NCBI GenBank assembly: GCA_033675265.1
Contig: JAUJYZ010001569.1
Coordinates: 310,001 to 374,000 of the forward strand
DNA from: Actinostola sp. cb2023
Lineage: Eukaryota; Cnidaria; Anthozoa; Actiniaria; Actinostolidae
DNA: 64,000 bases
Direction: 5' to 3'
Shown: positions 42,101 through 52,823 of the stretch, piece by piece
Numbering within the stretch: position 1 is the first letter of the stretch
Layout: each line of letters opens with the position of its first letter
The notes under the pieces: generated by a model
What the model saw: the letters and a program-made list of their open reading frames with translations, nothing else
The model's database searches: none
Told to the model about the DNA's origin: nothing
Made by a program: the position numbers and the translations under genes

Positions 42101-42763
42101 ACTACCTTTTCCTATGGTGTAACTACACGTGTTGTCCAGATCCAATTTGCTCTCTCCATAGACATTCCAAGCTGTAACTGTAAACTCAAACCTTGTTTCC
42201 CATTCGAGTGGAAACTTGTACCATGTTTTAGTATGGCTGACATTAGTATTGATCCATGGTCTTCGTAGAGTATTATCCTGACGTCGTTTTATAGTGTATG
42301 TAAGTACTCGAGCTCCGCCATCGTCTCGTGGAAACACCCAATGAAACACTGCAGTTCGACTCTGACTTCCTGGTTTCTCGCAGTCAACTTTGGGCGCAGA
42401 CGGCGGTCCTTGGAGGATAATAACTATAATTATACTCGATTCCTACCTCTATTCCATAGAATTTCTTGTCGTATTTTATGTTCGAAAGCTCAAAACTGAC
42501 TGTTCTGTTCACCAAGTCACCAACCCACCTCACTCGGCCCTGATAATCTTTGATCTTCTTGCTGTTAAATGAGTTAATCTTAACAGCACCATTTTGAAGC
42601 TTTACAACTTTCATTAAATCCATAGTATTTTTCACTAAAAATTTTACTTTGATAAAGCTAGGGTCCTGCGAATACTTCCAAGTAAAATTCACATTTTCTC
42701 CATAAAACGCTGAAGTCAAGTTATTTGGCTTGGATGTAAAGTGCGGTTCAGAACTAACTTGCG
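36142..42763 (-). CDS. Gene B1: RTK paralogue with complete kinase and damaged 5' part
   Basis: Exons matched to gene A: V-like 42447-42763; FN3 42106-42408; stalk 41975-42037; membrane 41650-41780; juxtamembrane 40339-40358 and 39510-39675; kinase 39141-39243, 38931-39041, 38676-38866, 38292-38414, 37386-37459, 37259-37299, 37091-37187, 36406-36508; C-terminus 36142-36330. From FN3 to the stop the frame is open (570 aa), with [18 protein letters not shown] and DFG intact and the same VTAV end. Three oddities: the V exon and FN3 are only 38 nt apart and join out of frame; a 2-nt insertion in the membrane exon is offset by a juxtamembrane exon 11 nt shorter than in A; and the region matching A's signal-peptide exon is deleted. 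The second V domain and both I-set domains are absent. Either a pseudogene at its 5' end, or a gene starting from other exons. Confidence 0.75.
39300..39492. repeat. GGAT/TGTGACTACATTGA minisatellite in B1
   Basis: Shorter relative of the array at 24,015-24,310 in gene A, in the equivalent intron. Repeated at 47,971-48,163 in B2. Confidence 0.85.
39713..40020. mobile_element. TA-flanked MITE with GACCTTTTTACCGATACGGC ends (B1)
   Basis: 308 bp with inverted ends extending through GGCGGCCAT. TA lies on both sides. The equivalent intron of gene A lacks it. The B2 copy is at 48,384-48,691, so insertion preceded the segmental duplication but followed the A/B split. Confidence 0.82.
40096..40277. 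mobile_element. 182-bp foldback MITE (B1)
   Basis: Ends TTTAGTAGAAACACTAGCAT and ATGCTAGTTGGTTTCTACTAAA are near-perfect inverted repeats. Absent from gene A. The B2 copy is at 48,767-48,948. Confidence 0.75.
40645..41636. mobile_element. 1-kb TTAA-flanked non-autonomous element (B1)
   Basis: Ends GGTATCAGGGTACCCC and GGGGTACCCTGATACC are perfect 16-bp inverted repeats within TTAA. Gene A has a single TTAA at the same distance from the membrane-exon donor (24,978-24,981), i.e. the empty site. Internal ORFs (40,862-41,056; 41,141-41,416) are short and unrecognised. The B2 copy is at 49,317-50,306. Confidence 0.85.
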
Positions 42764-42864
42764 CTAAAAACATTGGATAAAATGGGGGGAAAAATGAGAA
42801 TCTGGCCGGATTAGTTTTCAGTAACAATTTTAATTACCAAATCAGAGACTTTTCACGTCATATT

Positions 42865-42934
42865 AATAATAATAATAATAATAATATCTTTATTTATATA
42901 GCGCTATTTCATGGTATGTCAATAGCGCTTTACA
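42865..42934. mobile_element. 70-bp (AAT)n plus GCGC hairpin insertion, present only in copy 1
   Basis: (AAT)n followed by TTTATATAGCGCTATTTCAT and GTCAATAGCGCTTTACAGA; AGCGCTATT and AATAGCGCT can pair. At the equivalent site of copy 2 (51,534) the flanks are directly joined. This is the largest difference between the two duplicates. Confidence 0.8.
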
Positions 42935-43350
42935 GACAAAGATTAGGGGCAAAAACGTATTTATCACGTGACCTAGTTTCATACCTTGTGTAAATATACA
43001 CATTTGCTGCGGGCGCATTCCGCAGGACGCACACAGGAAGCCCAACATAGGACATTACTCAACACAGGGAACCCAACATATGTATTGCGCGCGCGCGCTT
43101 TACCACAGGGAACCCATCAAAAAAAGAAGCAAATATCATTTTTTGAATTATTTAGTATCCTCAAAAGCAATGGTTGGGCTGCCTGTGGAAATACCTCGCT
43201 TCACACACTTTCTTGTCAAACCGGTTTTCAAACAAGTTATGTAGTAAAAATACTGGGAAGCCATTCTAGTGTAACGCTTGTCACGTCATCGCACCAATCA
43301 GAGAGCCCGTTCGTCCACGAACGGGGTTTTCAAAAACCTGGGGTTTATTA

Positions 43351-43495
43351 GCAAGCGTTTCCTTCCCTCCTCTCCCCCTCCCCCTAATTCCGGCTTTTTG
43401 CACTCTCGACTTAGGTTTCGCGCGGCCAAAACGGAATTTTCGTATCAAAAAAACAACATTTTCACCCTTTAATTTCCCCCAAAAGAAACGCTTGC
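43351..43495. mobile_element. Small MITE with GCAAGCGTTTC ends
   Basis: GCAAGCGTTTCCTTCCC and AAAGAAACGCTTGC bound 145 bp. The duplicate is at 51,951-52,093. Confidence 0.7.
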
Positions 43496-43806
43496 TAGAT
43501 ATCGATGGTGCAGGGACAATAATGTTGTTTTTTAAAGTTTTATTCTTTATTTTTTTTTAAAGGAACAAGAATTTTGGAATGTCCGAGTGGAATGGCCACT
43601 CTTTATTTTTGGGCCACAAATCACCAATTGTTGTACTTCAGCGCATGCTCTTTGTGCCGCCGCTGAGATATAATAATAATAATAATAACAATAATAAGAA
43701 TAATAAGAATAATGATAAGAACTATGATATATGTATAGAAATGAAAACAAATGTTCGGTTAAAATCAGCGTCTTTGAGCTAATTTGAACTCCACGCTACT
43801 GTAGTT

Positions 43807-43879
43807 GCCTCGGTAGCTCAGTGGGTAGAGCACCTGTCATGAAATCGGGGTGTCGTGGGTTCGAATCCCGCTCGAGGCG
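43807..43879 (+). tRNA. tRNA-like gene or tRNA-derived element, copy 1
   Basis: 73 nt fold into a cloverleaf. Acceptor GCCTCGG/TCGAGGC, D arm GCTC/GAGC, T arm GTGGG-TTCGAAT-CCCGC. The A box TAGCTCAGTGG and B box GGTTCGAATCC match the consensus, and TTTTTT follows nine bases after the end. The anticodon arm is weak: CCTGT/TCGGG has one mismatch, and the loop CATGAAA has A where U33 is expected (formal anticodon TGA). Acceptor and T arm argue for a real pol III unit; the loop suggests a tRNA pseudogene or SINE head. Confidence 0.6.
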
Positions 43880-44127
43880 TCTGATTTTTTCCGAACATTT
43901 GTTCTGTATATTCTCCATCAGTTTTCATTTCTAATAATAATAATATTAATAATATAGATGCAAAAATACTCAATTCTGATTGGTTGAGCACTGCCATGTT
44001 TATTTTGAATAGTGTGCAAAAAAAAAGTAATTCGATGCAAAAAGTTGTTAATTCGGTGCAAATTACATTGGTTGCTATGGAAACGAATGGCGTATTTTTG
44101 TAAGAAAATTTTCTCGCCTTTGAAAAG

Positions 44128-44223
44128 ATGTCGGCTGACCGGGAACGATTCCCAAATCTAAATGAAGAGGCTGTAATTCAACACGTAAAAGCTGTAAAAG
44201 TTCAAATCAAATCACTGTTCTAA
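44128..44223 (+). pseudogene. Short transposon-type ORF remnant
   Basis: MSADRERFPNLNEEAV and 15 further residues, then a stop, preceded by GATTGGTTGAGCACTGCCATG-type sequence. The start resembles the N-termini of Crypton/KIAA1958-like element proteins in style only; this is a guess from composition. A similar short start is at 63,891. The duplicate is at 52,728-52,823. Confidence 0.3.
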
Positions 44224-44364
44224 GATCGGCGATGTCCAGCTGACGGCCACAGAAGTCAGAAGCGAGAAAAGGTCGCCTACGGCTCGTGCAATTTTGTTAG
44301 GATTTTTAAACATCACTCACACTATTAATCGTTAATTGCACTCGCACATAATGATTACCACTAC

Positions 44365-44470
44365 TAATATTAATAATAATAATAATAATAATAAGCAGCT
44401 TTATTTAATCAGGGTACATGCCCTCACCCTAGACTGTTCTCCCGGATGTCCCTGTACATGGCGAGGATAG
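44365..44470 (-). mobile_element. 3' end of a non-LTR-type element
   Basis: On the minus strand GACATCCGGGAGAACAG... ends ATTAAATAAAGCTGC and then (TTA)n. The same pattern (GGACACCTGGGAGAACAGC ... TTAAATAAAGC then TTA repeats) occurs on the plus strand at 63,305-63,387. A shared 3' tail with a microsatellite end is typical of LINE or SINE insertions. Also present in copy 2 near 52,965-53,072. Confidence 0.55.
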
Positions 44471-45611
44471 GCGAGGGGGTGGGGCTACACTGGATATTTC
44501 TGACTAGCGAAAGGACACTGGCAGAGCGCATGCTCAGATACAGTTTCGCTGTACTAGGTTAACGTGGGCTCGACAGACTCAATCGCGATCGGCAAAAGTT
44601 CCGTCTTTCTCAACATTTAGTGTTTACTATAATAATAATATATTATTATTATTATTATTACTATCAGCGGGTTAATAAATTATAAGCATATCCTAGAGAA
44701 TACCTTTGGCCTATTAAATGTCTCTACTACATTGATAAATGGAACATAACGTCTGCTGGAACATTATTAAAACCCTAATGGGTTCTTTGTCCAAATATAG
44801 AGAACTTTTGAGTTTTGGTACTTGTACCTCGATTATCGATTTTACTAGCTTCTTAACCTTGCCGTTTATACTCATTCTGAGCAGGTATTGTCGACTGGAA
44901 ATTCTGTTTTACAGTAAATTGTGCAGTAATAGGCTAAAACTACTTATGTCATGGGTTCTAAAGGAGCTGTTTCATAGTAAGATTTAGTTTTTCACATAGC
45001 GTGCCAGGAAACAACACTTTTTATTATGCAACTTTATAGACAATCTTCCGTACAGTCTCCTTATTGACTTTGTTTTCAATTTAAAAACTTTTTTTTTAAA
45101 TTTGACTTATAATACAATTCTTATCAATGTTAATAAAACATTAACCCTGTAAATGTTGTTGTGAAAGAACTGGTTCTGTTTCTGACCAGTTCGTTATAGC
45201 AATACTGAGATAGGAAGACGCTAGATATCACATGAACAGGATTTAATTGTCTGACAGTTCAAAAGGAAACCGTCAATATTGTCATATTTGTCTTCAACTT
45301 CCTTCACCGAAAATATAAGAAAAAGACATGATATGAAGCTGTTTCATATTGTTAAGTTTTCTTAGTCTGTCGCTAGAAAGAAGGTTTCCATATAAAAATA
45401 TAGCGTGTCAGAAAACAAAATATGCTGAATTACAACACAAGTACCTTATATATATTAATCCAAATGGAGGCCTAACACTACTGAAAAATACCTAATAAAA
45501 CAGGCTTAGAATGTGAATCAAGTACCTTAGTCCTACATCCCGTATTTCAAAACCGTTTATTTTGATACTGAAAGAACTGTCACGTGACGGGGAACAATAT
45601 GTCGGCTATTA

Positions 45612-45754
45612 ATTGACCAATCTTAAAAATACTTGAAATTCAGCTTAGCCTCACTTCCAAGATACAAAACAAAAGGAAAAATTAGAATAACAAAACAAAC
45701 TACTCCTAAATGCGAGGCTAAGTTCAATTTTATGTATTTTTAAGATTGGTCAAT
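45612..45754. mobile_element. MITE with ATTGACCAATCTTAAAAATAC ends
   Basis: ATTGACCAATCTTAAAAATA and its complement, plus GCTTAGCCTC / GAGGCTAAG inside, bound 143 bp. The duplicate is at 54,206-54,348. Confidence 0.75.
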
Positions 45755-46095
45755 TGTGATTATTCACAGAGTTTCATTATTTATTAGGATGTAGATGTCG
45801 CTTAGAATGAAACGACGAGTGAAATCGCTTGGTTTTGTTTTCATTTTGTTGAGTGGACTATAAATAAGTTATCACACGACATGACGAGTAGGTCGTGCGA
45901 CTTCCGGTCTCAAAATCGTGCGCAGAAAAGATGCGCGATAGTAATGCCCGCCAACGTCCCTAATTAGCATAAATGTAGCTGTAAAGAAAGCTAGAACTCA
46001 TGAACAATGGATGACTTTCTGTATAAAACGCGTGTTTATTAGTCATCCTGGTGAAGGATCTTTATTTGTACACCTCATTAAGAGAGCTGACCAAA

Positions 46096-46302
46096 GTCGT
46101 TCTCGTATGAGTGGGAAGTAGTTACGGTACGGTTCGTGCCGTGCGATGACCGTGGCGTGCCATGATCGTGCGGTATCCAAGCATTCTGATTGGTTGAGCG
46201 ATTATTTTGCGCGCTGTGATTGGTTGAATACAAGTGTCTTCGATTCCGTACCGTGACCGTAACTCCGTGCCGTAGGATTCCCACTCATACGAACGACTCT
46301 AT
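46096..46302. mobile_element. MITE of the GAGTCGTTTTCGTATGAGTG family
   Basis: CAAAGTCGTTCTCGTATGAG to CTCATACGAACGACTCTA, with the same ends as the element at 22,565-22,736 but a different centre (CGTGCCGTGCGATGACC). The duplicate is at 54,690-54,896. Confidence 0.75.
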
Positions 46303-47970
46303 TAAACATTCATTATATACTAACTAGAATTATGACCAATGCTTTAACACGTTTTCTTTCTTGATCAAGGCAACGAATGGCAAAAAAAGGTTTTGAGTTT
46401 TGATGAGAAATGTTACAGTTCAAGTAATCAACCATGATGAAAGACTTGCTGGCTTGCAATCAATCTCTGGAGAATTTTAAAGTACGAAGATGCAGCGGCC
46501 ATGTTGGTGGTACAAACAAGAGAAGCTAATGAGGAATGTTTTGTTATCGGGAACCAACATGGCCGTCTTGACGTCACGTGCAAACCAGCAATATATGAAG
46601 AGAATATTTCAAAGGGATCCGGATGAGAGAAGAAAATCGATAAAAATCGATACTCCGTATGCTTTCATTCAATTTTTTTTATGTTTGAAATCCTAACTTT
46701 TTTAAATACTTTGCTCTATACTAAAGAACTATAGTGTGATGAAAGTTATTGAATAAAAAATGGGGGTCGCCGTGCTCGTTTTCGATTTATTTTGAAAAAA
46801 CTTCAGTTACACTTGAAATATTTAACGATTTCCAATGGGCGCGAGCTCGAGCGAGCTTCAGAATCGTGCGCAGTAGAGCGTGCGCAAATTTCTTTAATTA
46901 GACTGACATTATATTGTGACTGGTGGGCTATATATGAAGTTAGTTATTTGTCTACAACAAACCTCAGTTGTTCGTAAGTAGATGTCGTCATTGCTTACAT
47001 CCCTGGCCATACCAAAGTCAGTGACTTTGCAGGACATGCCTTCGCCCACAAGAACATTACGAGCTGCTAAATCACGATGAATGATCTGTGTACGAAAACA
47101 ATTATCAGTAATTATGTTAGTGTGATGATGATGATAGTGGTAATGAGGATGATGGTGATGATGACCATGATAGTAGTACAGTAGTGGTAGTCACTGAAGA
47201 AAATTAGAAATTTAAAACATTGAATTTCCAACAAATTTCCAATCTTTGGAATGTCATTGGAAATTCTTTGGAATATCCGCGCGTATTTTCCAGTGAGTGT
47301 TGATGAAGATGAAGGTAGTGGTAGTGCAGTAACATTAACAATTTACCTTTTCAGAAGCAAGATACGTCATACCATCAGCAATATGCCAAGAAAAGCGAAG
47401 AAGCTGGTGAGATGAAAGGTTTGTGTTGGGTTTGATTTCAGGATCAGAATAGTAGTCATCATCTTCGCCACGACTTTTACGTAGATATCCCAAGAGATCA
47501 CCAAATGGAACGTATTCAATGATCACCAGCGGGCGACCTGTAGGTAGTAAAACATTTTACAAAGATAGTGTCTAGAAGTTAAATGATAATGCCGGTCCTA
47601 CCTTCATCTTCACCGCATCCTAGCAGTTTAATGACGTGTGGGTGTGGCTTTAGTGCCTTTAACAGCTCGAACTCCTTCATCAGATCTCTTACTTCAGCAT
47701 CCGTTGCATCAGCTTTAAAAAAGAGCAAATATTTCATTTATAATTGATATCAAAATTCTGTGTTTTTGATTGGCTGAATCATATCGAGGCTACCACAGGA
47801 ATCCCACCTACCATATGGACTTTTGATAGCCACTACACTCCATCCAACTGTATTCGATCCAATGCCATGTACACGTCCTTTATGAACAAGACCAAACGCA
47901 CCATTGCCAATAATCTGATAAAAGTAAATAAATAACCTATGTAGAATATCTAAATGACAGAAGAAGAAAT

Positions 47971-48163
47971 CGCGGATGGCGGATGGATGTGTGATTGGAT
48001 GTGTGGATGAATGGATGTGTGACTACATTGATGGATGTGTGACTACATTGATGGATGGATGGATGTGTGACTACATTGATGGATGGATGGATGTGTGATT
48101 GGATGAATGGATGGATGGATGTGTGACTACATTGATGGATGAATGGATGCATGCATGCATGAA
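47971..48163. repeat. GGAT/TGTGACTACATTGA minisatellite in B2
   Basis: Copy of the array at 39,300-39,492, with no length change seen. Confidence 0.8.
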
Positions 48164-48383
48164 TGGATAGATATTATTACCTTCATAATACATATTTTTT
48201 CTCTAGGAATGTTCCATTCAGGGTCCATCTGATAAGAAGGGCTTCCCACCATACTTTCTTTCCTTGTTCGAGTCCCGCGTAGGTCGTCACCTGCTGATGC
48301 TGCCTCCCATGAGCCGCTCGCTTCAATACTTATCACACGATCATAGCTAACAATAACAAATGAACAAGATTTATACATCAATA

Positions 48384-48691
48384 GACCTTTTTACCGATAC
48401 GGCGGCCATTTTGAATTCTATTGTTTTGGCTAAAACAATATGGGATGCTCAGGGTGCAAATGACCCAAAAACTGTATAGTGTGGAGTCGCGTCAATATAT
48501 TATTTTCCTATTTCACTCTAACCATAGTGTTGTATGGCTTACTATCTACATGTGTTGTGTATTCTTGTATAATTTTGTACAAATTCGTTGCTTTAAATTT
48601 GGTTTTCGCAGTTTTTCATGGCCAAATGGTCACTAGCTTGCATCTTGGGCATCCCATAATTCAATATGGCCGCCGTATCGGTAAAAAGGTC
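48384..48691. mobile_element. TA-flanked MITE (B2 copy)
   Basis: Duplicate of 39,713-40,020, carried by the segmental duplication. Confidence 0.8.
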
Positions 48692-48766
48692 TATTTTCAT
48701 ACAATCATGTATTAGTTGTATCCATCAGCATCTCTGGTTCGGGAGAATGCACGTTTGCTATGAAGA

Positions 48767-48948
48767 TTTAGTAGAAACACTAGCATACTATCACGAATCC
48801 TGCAATCTGGTTGGCTAACGTACTCTCTATCTATTGAGTGATAGATAGTGAGTAGCGAAAAAGCCGGCGTTTTGAACAAAAACAAAGCGAACAATCAATA
48901 AATATTGTTAAAAAATCGAAAATAGTATGCTAGTTGGTTTCTACTAAA
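48767..48948. mobile_element. 182-bp foldback MITE (B2 copy)
   Basis: Duplicate of 40,096-40,277. Confidence 0.72.
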
Positions 48949-49316
48949 ACAATTAGACTACTCGTTCTCGTTTTCTATGAGTTCAAATAGTCAACTCGAC
49001 GCTACGCACCTTGTTGTTCCAGTTCTCTTCTAGTCAACAACAAAGAAAACACTGTAACAATATAACTACATACAACAAATTGATACTTATATGTTATACA
49101 TTAAAAGTTTCCTTTGATCTGTCTATATTTCCGAGAAAGAATGTTACAATAATCGTCGTCAAACCAACGGTTGTGTAAAGAGATACTCGCTCAAACATTC
49201 TCTAGAAATGCGCGCGCGCAAATAACTATCTTCACTGACACTAGTGATGAAGGCCATTGACATCTGTTATAAATGTTTTCAGTAAAGTTAGAGAAGACAT
49301 AATAATCTTATGTTAA

Positions 49317-50306
49317 GGTATCAGGGTACCCCTACCGACCGGTATGCATTCAAGTCGCTTTAACACAGAATCCGTCCATTAAAACCCCAATAAAGTATAC
49401 ATTTTCTGAAAGCTATTAACAAAAAGTACATACGCGTTTTAAATATAAGTCGAGATCAACGAATTTTCATATAGCGTTGTACGGCGAGGTCCCAGACAAC
49501 CGCATTTTATCGGAAATTCAAGATCATTATCTTTATGCACTCTAGAGATATCAATTATCAAAACTGTGTCTCCGTTTATCGATACGTTTCCCCGTTGCTT
49601 TTTTATCTGCCGCGAAACTTTCGGTACGCTAAAAATACATTGTTTTTTACTAATCAGTTAATAACTCATGAAATCACTAAAATATCAAAAATCGGAGACA
49701 TGATTTTGAAGAATGATAATCAGAGATGAAGTCCTAAAAATCTCAGCTAAATCGAATAAAACTCGTTTGTTTAGGAGCTCAAAATAACACCCGTATTTTC
49801 GTTAATTTGCTCTATGAGAAAAAGCCCAAACTGTTTTTCAAGTCAAGTGGCGGCTTTGTTTGCACAAGCGACTATAATCCACCACAAATATGTGATCCAA
49901 TACCTGATGACATATGAATGGCATTCAAAACAAGATCGCCTTACAGTACCTAACACAACATGGCAGGAAAACAAAGTTCTGCTGGCGGGAAATACGAGCA
50001 TTTTGACCGTGAGTGGTTTGGCATCGTTATTCAAGGATATTTTGAGTGAGCAGTTACGATTTTTGGATACTTTCTTCGCATCTTAATCTTTGGAAAGTCT
50101 GTTGCGTGAGTGTTGTTGACAGCTTGCTTGTCAACATCTTTTTGCATCAAATGAAATCCAAAATTCGTTTTTTGATTCTAACTTTTTAGGGAAAAAATAT
50201 TTTTAGATTCTGATTGTTGGAAATGATAGATAATATTCAATTAGATTTGATTGTCAAAAAAAATCGAAACCGGTCTTTTGATAGGTTTTTGGGGTACCCT
50301 GATACC
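49317..50306. mobile_element. 1-kb TTAA-flanked element (B2 copy)
   Basis: Duplicate of 40,645-41,636 with the same perfect 16-bp ends and TTAA flanks. It lacks one CAA triplet (near 49,929) and has CATGATTTT where copy 1 has CACGGTTTT. Confidence 0.83.
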
Positions 50307-51950
50307 TTAAGATACTTACACTTTGAGCGATTCTTCTTGACACGGTATAGACGATCAACATGACCACCACGGCGATAAGTGCAAGAAGAGCTATGCATAT
50401 ACCAACATACACCATGACATTTTGATTCTCTTTAGAACCATCATATGCAGCTGCAATAGAACATTAATCGTTCAAGCCCAACAACTAATCGGATCAAACC
50501 ATTTGGTGATGTGGACGATACCAGGTAAATTAAACAATATGGTCAAGACAATGGTCAACCTTAAGAACGGTCTCAAAATGTGCTGGGTCAATAGCTTAGT
50601 TTTACGCTTGAATACAGATTTCAGTAATAGCGAGCATCACATACCTGCAGCAACAGATCGTATAGTAGTTGGCGCAGCAGTGGAGACTGCCTTGTACACG
50701 AGAGGATCTTAAATAAATCATACAATAACACGAGTGAGAGCGAGATAAAAAGGCAATGTTTAGTCAATTAACTACCTTTTCCTATGGTGTAACTACACGT
50801 GTTGTCCAGATCCAATTTGCTCTCTCCATAGACATTCCAAGCTGTAACTGTAAACTCAAACCTTGTTTCCCATTCGAGTGGAAACTTGTACCATGTTTTA
50901 GTATGGCTGACATTAGTATTGATCCATGGTCTTCGTAGAGTATTATCCTGACGTCGTTTTATAGTGTATGTAAGTACTCGAGCTCCGCCATCGTCTCGTG
51001 GAAACACCCAATGAAACACTGCAGTTCGACTCTGACTTCCTGGTTTCTCGCAGTCAACTTTGGGCGCAGACGGCGGTCCTTGGAGGATAATAACTATAAT
51101 TATACTCGATTCCTACCTCTATTCCATAGAATTTCTTGTCGTATTTTATGTTCGAAAGCTCAAAACTGACTGTTCTGTTCACCAAGTCACCAACCCACCT
51201 CACTCGGCCCTGATAATCTTTGATCTTCTTGCTGTTAAATGAGTTAATCTTAACAGCACCATTTTGAAGCTTTACAACTTTCATTAAATCCATAGTATTT
51301 TTCACTAAAAATTTTACTTTGATAAAGCTAGGGTCCTGCGAATACTTCCAAGTAAAATTCACATTTTCTCCATAAAACGCTGAAGTCAAGTTATTTGGCT
51401 TGGATGTAAAGTGCGGTTCAGAACTAACTTGCGCTAAAAACATTGGATAAAATGGGGGGGAAAATGAGAATCTGGCCGGATTAGTTTTCAGTAACAATTT
51501 TAATTACCAAATCAGAGACTTTTCACGTCATATTGACAAAGATTAGGGGCAAAAACGTATTTATCACGTGACCTAGTTTCATACCTTGTGTAAATATACA
51601 CATTTGCTGCGGGCGCATTCCGCAGGACGCACACAGGAAGCCCAACATAGGACATTACTCAACACAGGGAACCCAACATATGTATTGCGCGCGCGCGCTT
51701 TACCACAGGGAACCCATCAAAAAAAGAAGCAAATATCATTTTTTGAATTATTTAGTATCCTCAAAAGCAATGGTTGGGCTGCCTGTGGAAATACCTCGCT
51801 TCACACACTTTCTTGTCAAACCGGTTTTCAAACAAGTTATGTAGTAAAAATACTGGGAAGCCATTCTAGTGTAACGCTTGTCACGTCATCGCACCAATCA
51901 GAGAGCCCGTTCGTCCACGAACGGGGTTTTCAAAAACCTGGGGTTTATTA

Positions 51951-52093
51951 GCAAGCGTTTCCTTCCCTCCTCTCCCCCTCCCCCTAATTCCGGCTTTTTG
52001 CACTCTCGACTTAGGTTTCGCGCGGCCAAAACGGAATTTTCGTATCAAAAACAACATTTTCACCCTTTAATTTCCCCCAAAAGAAACGCTTGC
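51951..52093. mobile_element. Small MITE with GCAAGCGTTTC ends (copy 2)
   Basis: Duplicate of 43,351-43,495; two As shorter in an A run. Confidence 0.7.
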
Positions 52094-52403
52094 TAGATAT
52101 CGATGGTGCAGGGACAATAATGTTGTTTTTTAAAGTTTTATTCTTTATTTTTTTTAAAGGAACAAGAATTTTGGAATGTCCGAGTGGAATGGCCACTCTT
52201 TATTTTTGGGCCACAAATCACCAATTGTTGTACTTCAGCGCATGCTCTTTGTGCCGCCGCTGAGATATAATAATAATAATAATAACAATAATAAGAATAA
52301 TAAGAATAATGATAAGAACTATGATATATGTATAGAAATGAAAACAAATGTTCGGTTAAAATCAGCGTCTTTGAGCTAATTTGAACTCCACGCTACTGTA
52401 GTT

Positions 52404-52476
52404 GCCTCGGTAGCTCAGTGGGTAGAGCACCTGTCATGAAATCGGGGTGTCGTGGGTTCGAATCCCGCTCGAGGCG
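52404..52476 (+). tRNA. tRNA-like gene or tRNA-derived element, copy 2
   Basis: Identical in sequence to 43,807-43,879, including the atypical anticodon loop and the downstream T run. Carried by the segmental duplication. Confidence 0.6.
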
Positions 52477-52727
52477 TCTGATTTTTTCCGAACATTTGTT
52501 CTGTATATTCTCCATCAGTTTTCATTTCTAATAATAATAATATTAATAATATAGATGCAAAAATACTCAATTCTGATTGGTTGAGCACTGCCATGTTTAT
52601 TTTGAATAGTGTGCAAAAAAAAAAAAGTAATTCGATGCAAAAAGTTGTTAATTCGGTGCAAATTACATTGGTTGCTATGGAAACGAATGGCGTATTTTTG
52701 TAAGAAAATTTTCTCGCCTTTGAAAAG

Positions 52728-52823
52728 ATGTCGGCTGACCGGGAACGATTCCCAAATCTAAATGAAGAGGCTGTAATTCAACACGTAAAAGCTGTAAAAG
52801 TTCAAATCAAATCACTGTTCTAA
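52728..52823 (+). pseudogene. Transposon-type ORF remnant (copy 2)
   Basis: Duplicate of 44,128-44,223 with the same 31-codon frame. Confidence 0.28.

Larger units (their letters stand above)
37971..46635. repeat. Tandem segmental duplication, copy 1
   Basis: 8.66 kb nearly identical to 46,642-55,228. It begins at AAAAATCGATACTCC inside the B1 kinase intron and ends at GGATGAGAGAAGAAA. Differences are few: single-base changes (for example near 41,035), microsatellite length, and a 70-bp extra element at 42,865-42,934. Confidence 0.93.
46963..51433 (-). pseudogene. Gene B2: duplicated RTK segment lacking the kinase C-lobe exons
   Basis: Exons match B1: V-like 51117-51433, FN3 50776-51078, stalk 50645-50707, membrane 50320-50450, juxtamembrane 49010-49029 and 48181-48346, kinase 47812-47914, 47602-47712, 47347-47537, 46963-47085. 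It ends with the [11 protein letters not shown] exon; the five exons encoding the activation-segment end, C-lobe and C-terminus are not duplicated. The same 38-nt gap (51,079-51,116) separates V and FN3. On its own this cannot make a complete kinase. Because it lies upstream of B1 on the same strand, its transcripts could splice onward to the exon at 37,459 (both phase 0), which would make B2 and B1 alternative exon sets of one gene. Otherwise it is a dead partial copy or an unresolved second haplotype. Confidence 0.6.
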
